Origin: Takifugu bimaculatus
Lineage: Eukaryota; Chordata; Actinopteri; Tetraodontiformes; Tetraodontidae
Reading direction: 5' to 3'
NCBI GenBank assembly: GCA_004026145.2
Contig: CP034987.1
Location: forward strand, 1,301,958-1,365,957
DNA length: 64,000 nt
A program made the position numbers and the translations under genes. Shown here piece after piece: positions 23,828 through 33,628 of this stretch. The notes below the pieces were generated by a model. It was given only the letters and a program-made list of their open reading frames with translations, was not told the origin of the DNA and searched no databases. Position 1 is the first letter of the stretch. Every line of letters begins with the position of its first letter.

Positions 23828-24601
23828 ATGGGTGCTGTACCAGGAGTGGTTCTACTGCTGATGCTGGCGGTGCTTGGTATCAGAGCAGCACCTTCTCCAG
23901 AAGAGTGTCACAACCTGACTAAACCAGTGACAAAAGCAGATGTGCAGAACGTAAGTCCGGCTATGTTCAGCTTCAGCAGAACTTTTAACTTGCATCTGAT
24001 TGCTTCTGGTCCTCCTGCAGGTTTCTGGTGACTGGGTTCTGGTCTGGTACATCAGTGATAATATCTCCACATCTAACGAGTGGACAAAACTCAAAACCTC
24101 TTATGTTGAGCAAAGGGTCCACTCTGGTGTCATCAGGTTCACTGAGAGGAACATGCTAAAGTGAGGCCAGCCCCCAAAACTCAAACTGGACTTGAGGTCC
24201 TGCGGTCGAAAAAGTTCCAACTAAACTTGTGATTTTCAGGAATAACTCCTGTATGACGTTCAAAACAAACATGACAGCAGGTCCTGAAGGCCAGAATACT
24301 TTCATCTACTACTTCTGGCAGTGAGTATCTTCACACACACATACATAGCAGCTGTTAGCAGCTGTATGGTTGGTTGGTTTCATGTTTACACATCATATAT
24401 ATATAATTATTTATAAATATATTTATTGTTGCTAAAAATGTTTTTTTTGTGTGTTTTTTAGCGATGGAGGTGAATGGAGTTGACATAGAATACCCTGGAA
24501 ACGGCACGGTGAAGTTCTTTGAGACGTGTGCTGACTGTCTGTCCATGGAGTACAGTGGATTTTTTGGCCATTTCCTGCTCATCTACAGTAAAGAACACAC
24601 A

Positions 24602-24634
<33 letters not shown>

Positions 24635-24732
24635 GGACTGAAGTATGCAGTAACCTTAACCCAAAACAGACATGGTGTCACAAGCAACTGTGTATTTGAA
24701 TAAATGTACAATAAAGCAAAACTAAAGCTATG

Positions 24733-24826
<94 letters not shown>

Positions 24827-25762
24827 ATCAGGGAGATATGGTGTTCATCAGAATGTGGAGGTACTGAAGGCTGCCCAAGATGAGGGTCAGAAGCTGGCTG
24901 AGTGTTTGGGATTCTCTATTGACGAGCCATTCATCTACGACGGAGTTTCAGGTCTTTGTCAACAATATAAACGACTCTATGCTGAACGTTATCCTGCTCT
25001 GAGTGTAAAGATTGACTCTGTTGCCTCTTTGCAGGTTTTTGCCATAAAAAACCTTCTCCAGAAGAGTGTCACAACCTGACTAAACCAGTGACAAAAGCAG
25101 ATGTGCAGAGCGTGAGTCCTGGCTATGTTCAGCTTCAGCAGAACTTTTAACTTGCATCTGATTGCTTCTGGTCCTCCTGCAGGTTTCTGGTGACTGGGTT
25201 CTGGTCTGGTACATCAGTGATAATATCTCCACATCTAACGAGTGGACAAAACTCAAAACCTCTTATGTTGAGCAAAGGATCCACTCTGGTGTCATCAGGT
25301 TCACTGAGAGGAACATGCTAAAGTGAGGCCAGCCCCCAAAACTCAAACTGGACTTGAGGTCATGCGGTAGAAAAAGTTCCAACTAAACTTGTGATTTTCA
25401 GGAATAACTCCTGTATGACGTTCAAAACAAACATGACAGCAGGTCCTGAAAGCCAGAATACTTTCATCTACACTTCTGGCAGTGAGTATCTTCACACACA
25501 CACACATAGCAGCTGTTAGCAGCTGTATGGTTTGTTGGTTTCATGTTTACACATCATATATATATAATTATTTATAAATATATTTATTGTTGCTAAAAAT
25601 GTTTTTTTTGTGTGTTTTTTAGCGATGGAGGAGAATGGAGTTGACATAGAATACCCTGGAAACGGCACGGTGAAGTTCTTTGAGACGTGTGCTGACTGTA
25701 TGTCCATGGAGTACAGTGGATTTTTTGGCCATTTCCTGCTCATCTACAGTAAAGAACACACA

Positions 25763-25795
<33 letters not shown>

Positions 25796-25893
25796 GGACT
25801 GAAGTATGCAGTAACCTTAACCCAAAACAGACATGGTGTCACAAGCAACTGTGTATTTGAATAAATGTACAATAAAGCAAAACTAAAGCTATG

Positions 25894-25971
<78 letters not shown>

Positions 25972-27025
25972 ATCAGGGAGAGATGGTGTTCATCAGAATG
26001 TGGAGGTACTGAAGGCTGCCCAAGATGAGGGTCAGAAGCTGGCTGAGTGTTTGGGATTCTCTATTGACGAGCCATTCATCTACGACGGAGTTTCAGGTCT
26101 TTGTCAACAATATAAACGACTCTATGCTGAACGTTATCCTGCTCTGAGTGTAAAGATTGACTCTGTTGCCTCTTTGCAGGTTTTTGCCATAAAAAATCTC
26201 CAGAAGAGTGTCACAACCTGACTAAACCAGTGACAAAAGCAGATGTGCAGAGCGTGAGTCTGGCTATGTTCAGCTTCAGCAGAACTTTTAACTTGCATCT
26301 GATTGCTTCTGGTCCTCCTGCAGGTTTCTGGTGACTGGGTTCTGGTCTGGTCCGTCGCTGAAAATATCTCCACATCTAACGAGTGGACGAAACTCAAAAG
26401 CTCCCATGTTGAGCTAAGGATCCACTCCGGTGTCATCGTGTTAAATGAGAGGAACATGCTAAAGTGAGGCCAGCCCCCAAAACTCAAACTGGACTTGAGG
26501 TCCTGCGGTAGAAAAAGTTCCAACTAAACTTGTGATTTTCAGGAATAACTCCTGTATGACGTTCAAAACAAACATGACAGCAGGTCCTGAAAGCCAGAAT
26601 ACTTTCATCTACACTTCTAGCAGTGAGTATCTTCACACACACACACATAGCAGCTGTTAGCAGCTGTATGGTTTGTTGGTTTCATGTTTACACATCATAT
26701 ATATATAATTATTTATAAATATATTTATTGTTGCTAAAAATGTTTTTTTTGTGTGTTTTTAGAGATGGAGGAGAATGGAGTTGTCAAAGAATCTGATGAA
26801 AACGGCACGGTGAAGTTCTTTGAGACGTGTGCTGACTGTCTGTCCATAGACTACAGTGGACTTTTTGGCCATGTCCTGTTTGTCTACAGTAAAGAACACA
26901 CACACACACACACACACACACATCATAGCTTTAGTTTTGCTTTATTGTACATTTACTCAAATACACAGTTGCTTGTGACACCATGTCTGTTTTGGGTTAA
27001 GGTTACTGCATACTTCAGTCAGGCC

Positions 27026-27056
<31 letters not shown>

Positions 27057-27333
27057 TTTGTGTGTGTTTGTGTGCATCAGGGAGAGATGGTGTTCATCAG
27101 AATGTGGAGGTACTGAAGGCTGCCCAAGATGACAATCAGAAGCTGGCTGAGTGTTTGGGATTCTCTATTGACGAGCCATTCATCTACGACGGAGTTTCAG
27201 GTCTTTGTCAACAATATAAACGACTCTATGCTGAACGTTATCCTGCTCTGAGTGTAAAGATTGACTCTGTTGCCTCTTTGCAGGTTTTTGCCATAAAAAA
27301 TCTTCTCCAGAGGTGAAGCCTGAACAGGACTGA
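23828..27333 (+). CDS. pstbp: PSTBP locus B: three-domain lipocalin (frameshift in domain 1)
   Basis: Sixteen exons. Domain 1: 23828-23950, 24021-24160, 24240-24320, 24462-24587, 24832-24951. Domain 2: 25035-25111, 25183-25322, 25402-25481, 25623-25748, 25977-26096. Domain 3: 26180-26253, 26324-26463, 26543-26622, 26763-26888, 27081-27200, and the last exon 27284-27333 ([15 protein letters not shown]). Each domain repeats the pattern EECHx[15 protein letters not shown], sequons NMT and NGT, TCADC, ECLGF. Two exons (25035 and 26180) fuse one domain's C-terminus to the next domain's start without a signal peptide. Exon 24240-24320 is 81 bp instead of 80 (TACTAC where other copies read TAC), shifting the frame to an early stop. 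Without it the protein would be about 573 residues. The family is secreted and binds saxitoxin and tetrodotoxin in plasma; published PSTBPs have two domains. Confidence 0.8.
24634..24734 (+). repeat. Intron-4 cassette, forward, locus B domain 1
   Basis: A roughly 100-bp unit between (CA)n on the left and (TG)n on the right. Sense orientation carries two AATAAA motifs followed by the TG run. Homologues: 25795-25895 (forward), 26921-27024 (inverted), 29675-29775, 30787-30888, 31934-32035, 34529-34629 and 38141-38240. Confidence 0.85.
26921..27024 (-). repeat. Intron-4 cassette, inverted, locus B domain 3
   Basis: Same cassette as at 24634 but reversed relative to the gene, again bounded by (CA)n and (TG)n. 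The sense strand lacks AATAAA in this orientation. Confidence 0.85.
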
Positions 27334-27407
27334 GACAACAATGTAAACACAATCAGCATTTGATTTACAAAAGAAATTAAAAGCGACTACTCTGACCTGC
27401 GTCTGTG

Positions 27408-27652
27408 ATCCATCCATCCATCCATCCATCCATCCATCCATCCATCCATCCATCCATCCATCCATCCATCCACCCATTCATCCATCCATCCATCCATCCA
27501 TCCATCATCCATCCATCCATCCATCCATCCATCCATCCATCCATCCATCCATCCATCCATTCACCCATCCATCCATCCATCCATCCATCCATCCATCCAT
27601 CCATCCATCCATCCATCCATCCATCCACCCATCCATCCATCCATCCATCCAT
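27408..27652. repeat. (TCCA)n microsatellite
   Basis: Tetranucleotide run just after locus B, with rare interruptions. Its inverted counterpart (TGGA)n is at 29160-29292. Confidence 0.95.
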
Positions 27653-28085
27653 CTATTGTATTGTATTTTTGTTTGGGCATATCAATATCAGGCTCATGTT
27701 GGTATTTGGAGGCTTAACTAGACCAGGGAACTCTGTCAGGATAAAAGCGGAGGGGGGGAGACGTGACAGACGTGTGTCCACACATGTGTAAACCCTTATT
27801 ATGTCCTGCTTTGGACACTTTCTGACTTGTTCATGATGAAGACCGGCCAGATAGAAGAGGAAGAGAAGGGAGGGACAGGACAGGACAGAAGGATATAAGG
27901 AGCAGCAGACACATCACAAATGTTATTGCATTCGCCTTGGTTTGTTATCCTGAAGGTATTGAGGTGAAGCTGAGGGTTTCTGTGTGGTGGTGGTGGTGTT
28001 TCTCTCTGTGGGGTAGACAGGTCATGTGGGTATTGATGTACATGTGTGTCCTTTTGGACAAATGTCCAAAGTTCACGAACAGTCT
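27652..28085 (+). promoter_or_regulatory. Orphan PSTBP promoter module without a gene
   Basis: A copy of the upstream module including CAAAGTTCA at 28067-28075. After 28086 it breaks into LINE-derived sequence, so no TATA-like element or exon 1 follows. It marks a lost or rearranged PSTBP copy. Confidence 0.7.
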
Positions 28086-28460
28086 GTTACGATATAAATT
28101 ATTTCTAGACGCTTTACAGAGTCCCAGGGCCTGACCCCCAACAAGTAACAGTGGCAAGGAAAACTTCCCTTTAACAGGAAGAAACCGTGAGCAGAACCAG
28201 GCTCATATAGGGGGACCCTCCTGCTGATGGGGGGCTGGGTAGAGAGAGAGGAGAGGAGAGGAGAGGAGAGGAGAGGAAAGGAGAGGAGAGGAGAGGAGAG
28301 GAGAGGAGAGGAGAGGAGAGGAGAGGAAGCCATGACCCAGCAGGGTGACAGAGGCCTATCATGTGATCATGTTTCTGGACCCTGGCAGCCTCGGCCTATA
28401 GCAGCATCAATAAGATGTTAACCTAATAATTAAACGACCTTCTAAACATGATAATTATGT
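28086..28460 (+). mobile_element. L2-type LINE 3' fragment with (GAGAG)n
   Basis: Shares CAGGAAGAAACCGTGAGCAG and the GGGGGACCCTCC block with the other L2 3'UTR pieces, followed by a GAGGA pentamer tract (28240-28326). It lies in the centre of the B/C inverted repeat. Confidence 0.7.
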
Positions 28461-28904
28461 CTAGGATTGCAGACCGCAAGTGCAACCAACTACCAGCAGA
28501 GCAGATATAAACGAGAGAGGAGAAAGATAAGTGGTGCTAGAACACCAAGTGCCAACAGAAGTGTTGCATCTTCTAGAGCTTTTTGAAGGACGTTCAGGAC
28601 AGTTGCCTTGCTCTGACAGAGGTTTAACGTCATTCCACCAGAGGAACAAGAGATGAGAATAGTTTGGATTGTCATGACTGAGCAGACGGCTTTGCCAGAT
28701 GATGCTCATGTGAGAAGGGCAACAGACAAGGTGTAGATGGGGTCACACAAGATTTATCAAACAAGAGGGAGGAGATCCAGCTGGTTCTCTTTAGGTCAAC
28801 ATAAATGAATTCAACTTAATGTGGGCAGCTCCAAGTAGCCAGTGCAGCTCAATCAGAATTTGGGTGACATGGGCTCACTTAAATTGGTTGAAGAGCAGAA
28901 GTGC
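28461..28904. other. Unclassified spacer between inverted-repeat arms
   Basis: No ORF with recognisable similarity and no splice pattern I can support. With 28043-28460 it forms the centre of the palindrome. Confidence 0.5.
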
Positions 28905-29159
28905 CACATGTACATCAATACCCACATGACCTGTCTACCCCACAGAGAGAAACACCACCACCACCACCACCACACGGAAACCCTCAGCTTGATCTTAATA
29001 CCTTCAGGATAACAAACCAAGGCGAATGCAATAAGTGCACATGTGTCACGTCTCCCCCCCCCTCCGCTTTTATCCTGACAGAGTTCCCTGGTCTAGTTAA
29101 GCCTCCAAATACGAACATGAGCCTGATATTGATATGCCCAAACAAAAATACAATAGAAT

Positions 29160-29292
29160 AGATGGATGGATGGATGGATGGATGGATGGATGGATGGATG
29201 GATGGATGGATGGATGGATGGATGAATGGATGGATGGATGGATGGATGGATGGATGGATGGATGGATGGATGGATGGATGGATGGATGGATC
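29160..29292. repeat. (TGGA)n microsatellite
   Basis: Inverted counterpart of the (TCCA)n run at 27408, shorter here. Confidence 0.95.
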
Positions 29293-29365
29293 ACAGACGC
29301 AGGTCAGAGTAGTCGCTTTTAATTTCTTTTGTAAATCAAATGCTGACTGTGTTTACATTGTTGTC

Positions 29366-29641
29366 TCAGTCCTGTTCAGGCTTCACCTCTGGAGAAGATT
29401 TTTTATGGCAAAAACCTGCAAAGAGGCAACAGAGTCAATCTTTACACTCAGAGCAGGATAACGTTCAGCATAGAGTCGTTTATATTGTTGACAAAGACCT
29501 GAAACTCCGTCGTAGATGAATGGCTCGTCAATAGAGAATCCCAAACACTCAGCCAGCTTCTGATTGTCATCTTGGGCAGCCTTCAGTACCTCCACATTCT
29601 GATGAACACCATATCTCCCTGATGCACACAAACACACACAA

Positions 29642-29678
<37 letters not shown>

Positions 29679-29771
29679 CTAAAGTATGCAGTAACCTTAA
29701 CCCAAAACAGACATGGTGTCACAAGCAACTGTGTATTTGAGTAAATGTATAACAAAGCAAAAATAAAGTTC

Positions 29772-29814
<43 letters not shown>

Positions 29815-30743
29815 CTTTACTGTAGACAAACAGGACATGGCCAAAAAGTCCACTGTAGTCTATGGACAGACAGTCAGCACACGTCTCAAAGAACTTCACC
29901 GTGCCGTTTTCATCAGATTCTTTGACAACTCCATTCTCCTCCATCTCTAAAAACAAACAAAAAAAAACATTTTTAGCAACAATAAATATATTTATAAATA
30001 ATTATATATATATATGATGTGTAAACATGAAACCAACCAACAATACAGCTGCTAACAGCTGCTATGTATGTGTGTGTGAAGATACTCACTGCTAGAAGTG
30101 TAGATGAAAGTATTCTGGCCTTCAGGACCTGCTGTCATGTTTGTTTTGAACGTCATACAGGAGTTATTCCTGAAAATCACAAGTTTAGTTGGAACTTTTT
30201 CTACCGCATGACCTCAAGTCCAGTTTGAGTTTTGGGGGCTGGCCTCACTTTAGCATGTTCCTCTCATTTAACACGATGACACCAGAGTGGATCCTTAGCT
30301 CAACATGGGAGCTTTTGAGTTTCATCCACTCGTTAGATGTGGAGATATTTTCAGCGACGGACCAGACCAGAACCCAGTCACCAGAAACCTGCAGGAGGAC
30401 CAGAAGCAATCAGATGCAAGTTAAAAGTTCTGCTGAAGCTGAACATAGCCGGACTCACGCTCTGCACATCTGCTTTTGTCACTGCTTTAGTCAGCTTGTG
30501 ACACTCTTCTGAAGAAGATTTTTTATGGCAAAAATCTGCAAAGAGGCAACAGAGTCAATCTTTACACTCAGAGCAGGATAACGTTCAGCATAGAGTCGTT
30601 TATATTGTTGACAAAGACCTGAAACTCCGTCGTAGATGAATGGCTCGTCAATAGAGAATCCCAAACACTCAGCCAGCTTCTGACTCTCATCTTGGGCAGC
30701 CTTCAGTACCTCCACATTCTGATGAACACCATCTCTCCCTGAT

Positions 30744-30789
<46 letters not shown>

Positions 30790-30910
30790 CATAGCTTTAG
30801 TTTTGCTTTATTGTACATTTATTCAAATACACAGTTGCTTGTGACACCATGTCTGTTTTGGGTTAAGGTTACTGCATACTTCAGTCCGTGTGTGTGTGTG
30901 TGTGTGTGTA

Positions 30911-30944
<34 letters not shown>

Positions 30945-31886
30945 TGTGTGTTCTTTACTGTAGATGAGCAGGAAATGGCCAATAAATCCACTGTACTCCA
31001 TGGACAGACAGTCAGCACACGTCTCAAAGAACTTCACCGTGCCGTTTCCAGCGTATTCTATGTCAACTCCATTCACCTCCATTGCTAAAAAACACACAAA
31101 AAAAACATTTTTAGCAACAATAAATATATTTATAAATAATTATATATACAGTATATATGATGTGTAAACATGAAACCAACCAACCATACAGCTGCTAACA
31201 GCTGCTATGTGTGTGTGTGTGAAGATACTCACTGCCAGAAGTGTAGATGAAAGAATTCTGGCTTTCAGGACCTGCTGTCATGTTTGTTTTGAACGTCATA
31301 CAGGAGTTATTCCTGAAAATCACAAGTTTACTTGGAACTTTTTCTACCGCAGGACCTCAAGTCCAGTTTGAGTTTTGGGGGCTGGCCTCACTTTAGCATG
31401 TTCCTCTCATTTAACACGATGACACCAGAGTGGATCCTTAGCTCAACATGGGAGCTTTTGAGTTTCGTCCACTCGTTAGATGTGGAGATATTTTCAGCGA
31501 CGGACCAGACCAGAACCCAGTCACCAGAAACCTGCAGGAGGACCAGAAGCAATCAGATGCAAGTTAAAAGTTCTGCTGAAGCTGAACATAGCCGGACTCA
31601 CGCTCTGCTCATCTGCTTTTGCCACTGGTTTAGTCAGCTTGTGACACTCTTCTGAAGAAGATTTTTTATGGCAAAAATCTGCAAAGAGGCAACAGAGTCA
31701 ATCTTTACACTCAGAGCAGGATAACGTTCAGCATAGAGTCGTTTATATTGTTGACAAAGACCTGAAACTCCGTCGTAGATGAATGGCTCGTCAATAGAGA
31801 ATCCCAAACACTCAGCCAGCTTCTGACTCTCATCTTGGGCAGCCTTCAGTACCTCCACATTCTGATGAACACCATCTCTCCCTGAT

Positions 31887-31936
<50 letters not shown>

Positions 31937-32031
31937 CATAGCTTTAGTTTTGCTTTATTGTACATTTATTCAAATACACAGTTGCTTGTGACACCATGTC
32001 TGTTTTGGGTTAAGGTTACTGCATACTTCAG

Positions 32032-32093
<62 letters not shown>

Positions 32094-32887
32094 TGTGTGT
32101 GAGAGAGAGTGTGTTCTTTACTGTAGATGAGCAGGAAATGGCCAATAAATCCACTGTACTCCATGGACAGACAGTCAGCACACGTCTCAAAGAACTTCAC
32201 CGTGCCGTTTCCAGGGTATTCTATGTCAACTCCATTCACCTCCATCGCTAAAAAACACACAAAAAAAACATTTTTGGCAACAATAAATATATTTATAAAT
32301 AATTATATATACAGTATATATGATGTGTAAACATGAAACCAACCAACCATACAGCTGCTAACAGCTGCTATGTATGTGTGTGGGAAGATACTCACTGCCA
32401 GAAGTGTAGATGAAAGAATTCTGGCTTTCAGGACCTGCTGTCATGTTTGTTTTGAACGTCATACAGGAGTTATTCCTGAAAATCACAAGTTTACTTGGAA
32501 CTTTTTCTACCGCAGGACCTCAAGTCCAGTTTGAGTTTTGGGGGCTGGCCTCACTTTAGCATGTTCCTCTCAGTGTAGTCGATGACACCAGAGTGGATCC
32601 TTAGCTCAACATGGGAGCTTTTGAGTTTCTTCCAGTCGTCAGATATGGTAGAATTTTCATCGATGGACCAGACCAGAACCCAGTCACCAGAAACCTGCGG
32701 GAGGACCAGAAGCAATCAGATGCAAGTTAAAAGTTCCGCTGAAGCTGAACATAGCCGGACTCACACTTTGCAAATCGGCTTTTGTCACTGCTTTAGTCAG
32801 CTTGTGACACTCTTCTGGAGCCGGTGCTGCTCTGATACCAAGCACCGCCAGCATCAGCAGTAGAACCACTCCTGGTACAGCACCCAT
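29366..32887 (-). CDS. pstbp: PSTBP locus C: intact three-domain lipocalin
   Basis: Sixteen minus-strand exons, given 5' to 3'. Domain 1: 32887-32765, 32694-32555, 32475-32396, 32247-32122, 31881-31762. Domain 2: 31678-31602, 31531-31392, 31312-31233, 31084-30959, 30738-30619. Domain 3: 30535-30459, 30388-30249, 30169-30090, 29946-29821, 29618-29499. Last exon 29415-29366. Lengths are 123, then repeating 140/80/126/120 with 77-bp fusion exons, then 50; phases fit throughout and I see no premature stop. That gives about 574 residues with one signal peptide ([20 protein letters not shown]) and three lipocalin repeats, each with the conserved cysteines and sequons. Fusion exons read FCHKKSSSEECHK. 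It should be a secreted plasma carrier like published two-domain PSTBPs. The third repeat is an inference from exon order and needs transcript support. It faces locus B tail-to-tail. Confidence 0.85.
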
Positions 32888-32937
32888 CCTGCTCTGAGAC
32901 AAAGATCTGCCCTGTGGCCGGGTGGCAGAGGGACAGG

Positions 32938-33033
32938 CTTTATTAAGGTCCTCTTCCTGCCCCTCCCACAGGGTCCTGTTTGCTGTTTGCATGTGATCTA
33001 TGATCTGTTTGCATGTGATCTATGTGAACTTTG
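32938..33033 (-). promoter_or_regulatory. Conserved proximal promoter, PSTBP locus C
   Basis: On the minus strand, CAAAGTTCA at 33033-33025 and TTAATAAAG at 32946-32938. Spacing between them is longer than in A, B and D because a short GATCTGTTTGCATGTGATCT stretch is duplicated (near 32985-33022). Confidence 0.4.
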
Positions 33034-33169
33034 GACATTTGTCCAAAAGGACACACATGTGCCCAAAGCAGGACATAATAAGGGTTTACACATGTGCGGA
33101 GAAGACGTCAGCTTAGCCACTACAAATGTTCTACAAGTTCTTGAGCCCTCAATGTTGTTAGTTAAACAA

Positions 33170-33290
33170 CTAGTTTCCTTTGAAAGAAGAAACCTTTTTC
33201 CTGTTCTTTGCTATGCTGAAGACACTTAGTTTATTTATCTGTGAAAGAAGAGGTAAAAGAAGAGTCAGTAAAGAGGGTTGGTCCTGAACT
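33170..33290 (+). mobile_element. Small L2-type LINE remnant
   Basis: Short match to the L2 reverse transcriptase active-site region (TGAAGACACTTAGTTTATTT parallels the coding of ADDTQLYLS), heavily decayed. Confidence 0.4.
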
Positions 33291-33498
33291 CTGGGCACTT
33301 TCTGACCTTTTCATGATGAAGGCCTGCCAGTTAGATGAGGAAAAGAAGGTAGACAGGACAGCAGGACACGTCATTGGTTTGTTATCCTGAAGGTATTGAG
33401 GTGAAGCTGAGGGACTCAGTGTGGTGGTGGGGGCGTTTCTCTCTGTGGGGTAGACAGATTATGTGAGCATTGATGAATGTGTCCTTTGGATAAATGTC

Positions 33499-33578
33499 CA
33501 AAGTTCACTATCAGATAAATCACATGCAAAAAGCAAACAGGACCCTGTGGGAGGGACAGGAAGAGGACCTTAATAAAG
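33499..33578 (+). promoter_or_regulatory. Conserved proximal promoter, PSTBP locus D
   Basis: CAAAGTTCA at 33499-33507 and TTAATAAAG at 33570-33578, with the same spacing to the ATG as in loci A and B. Confidence 0.4.
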
Positions 33579-33628
33579 CCTGTCCCTCTGCCACCCGGCC
33601 ACAGGGCAGATCTTTGTCTCAGAGCAGG

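Noticed and set aside
27377..29322. Long ORFs of repeating IHPS or MDGW residues
   Set aside because: They are translations of (TCCA)n and (TGGA)n microsatellites, not genes.
24735..31939. Regularly spaced repeats resembling a CRISPR array
   Set aside because: This is vertebrate DNA, and the repeats are duplicated exons, introns and microsatellites.
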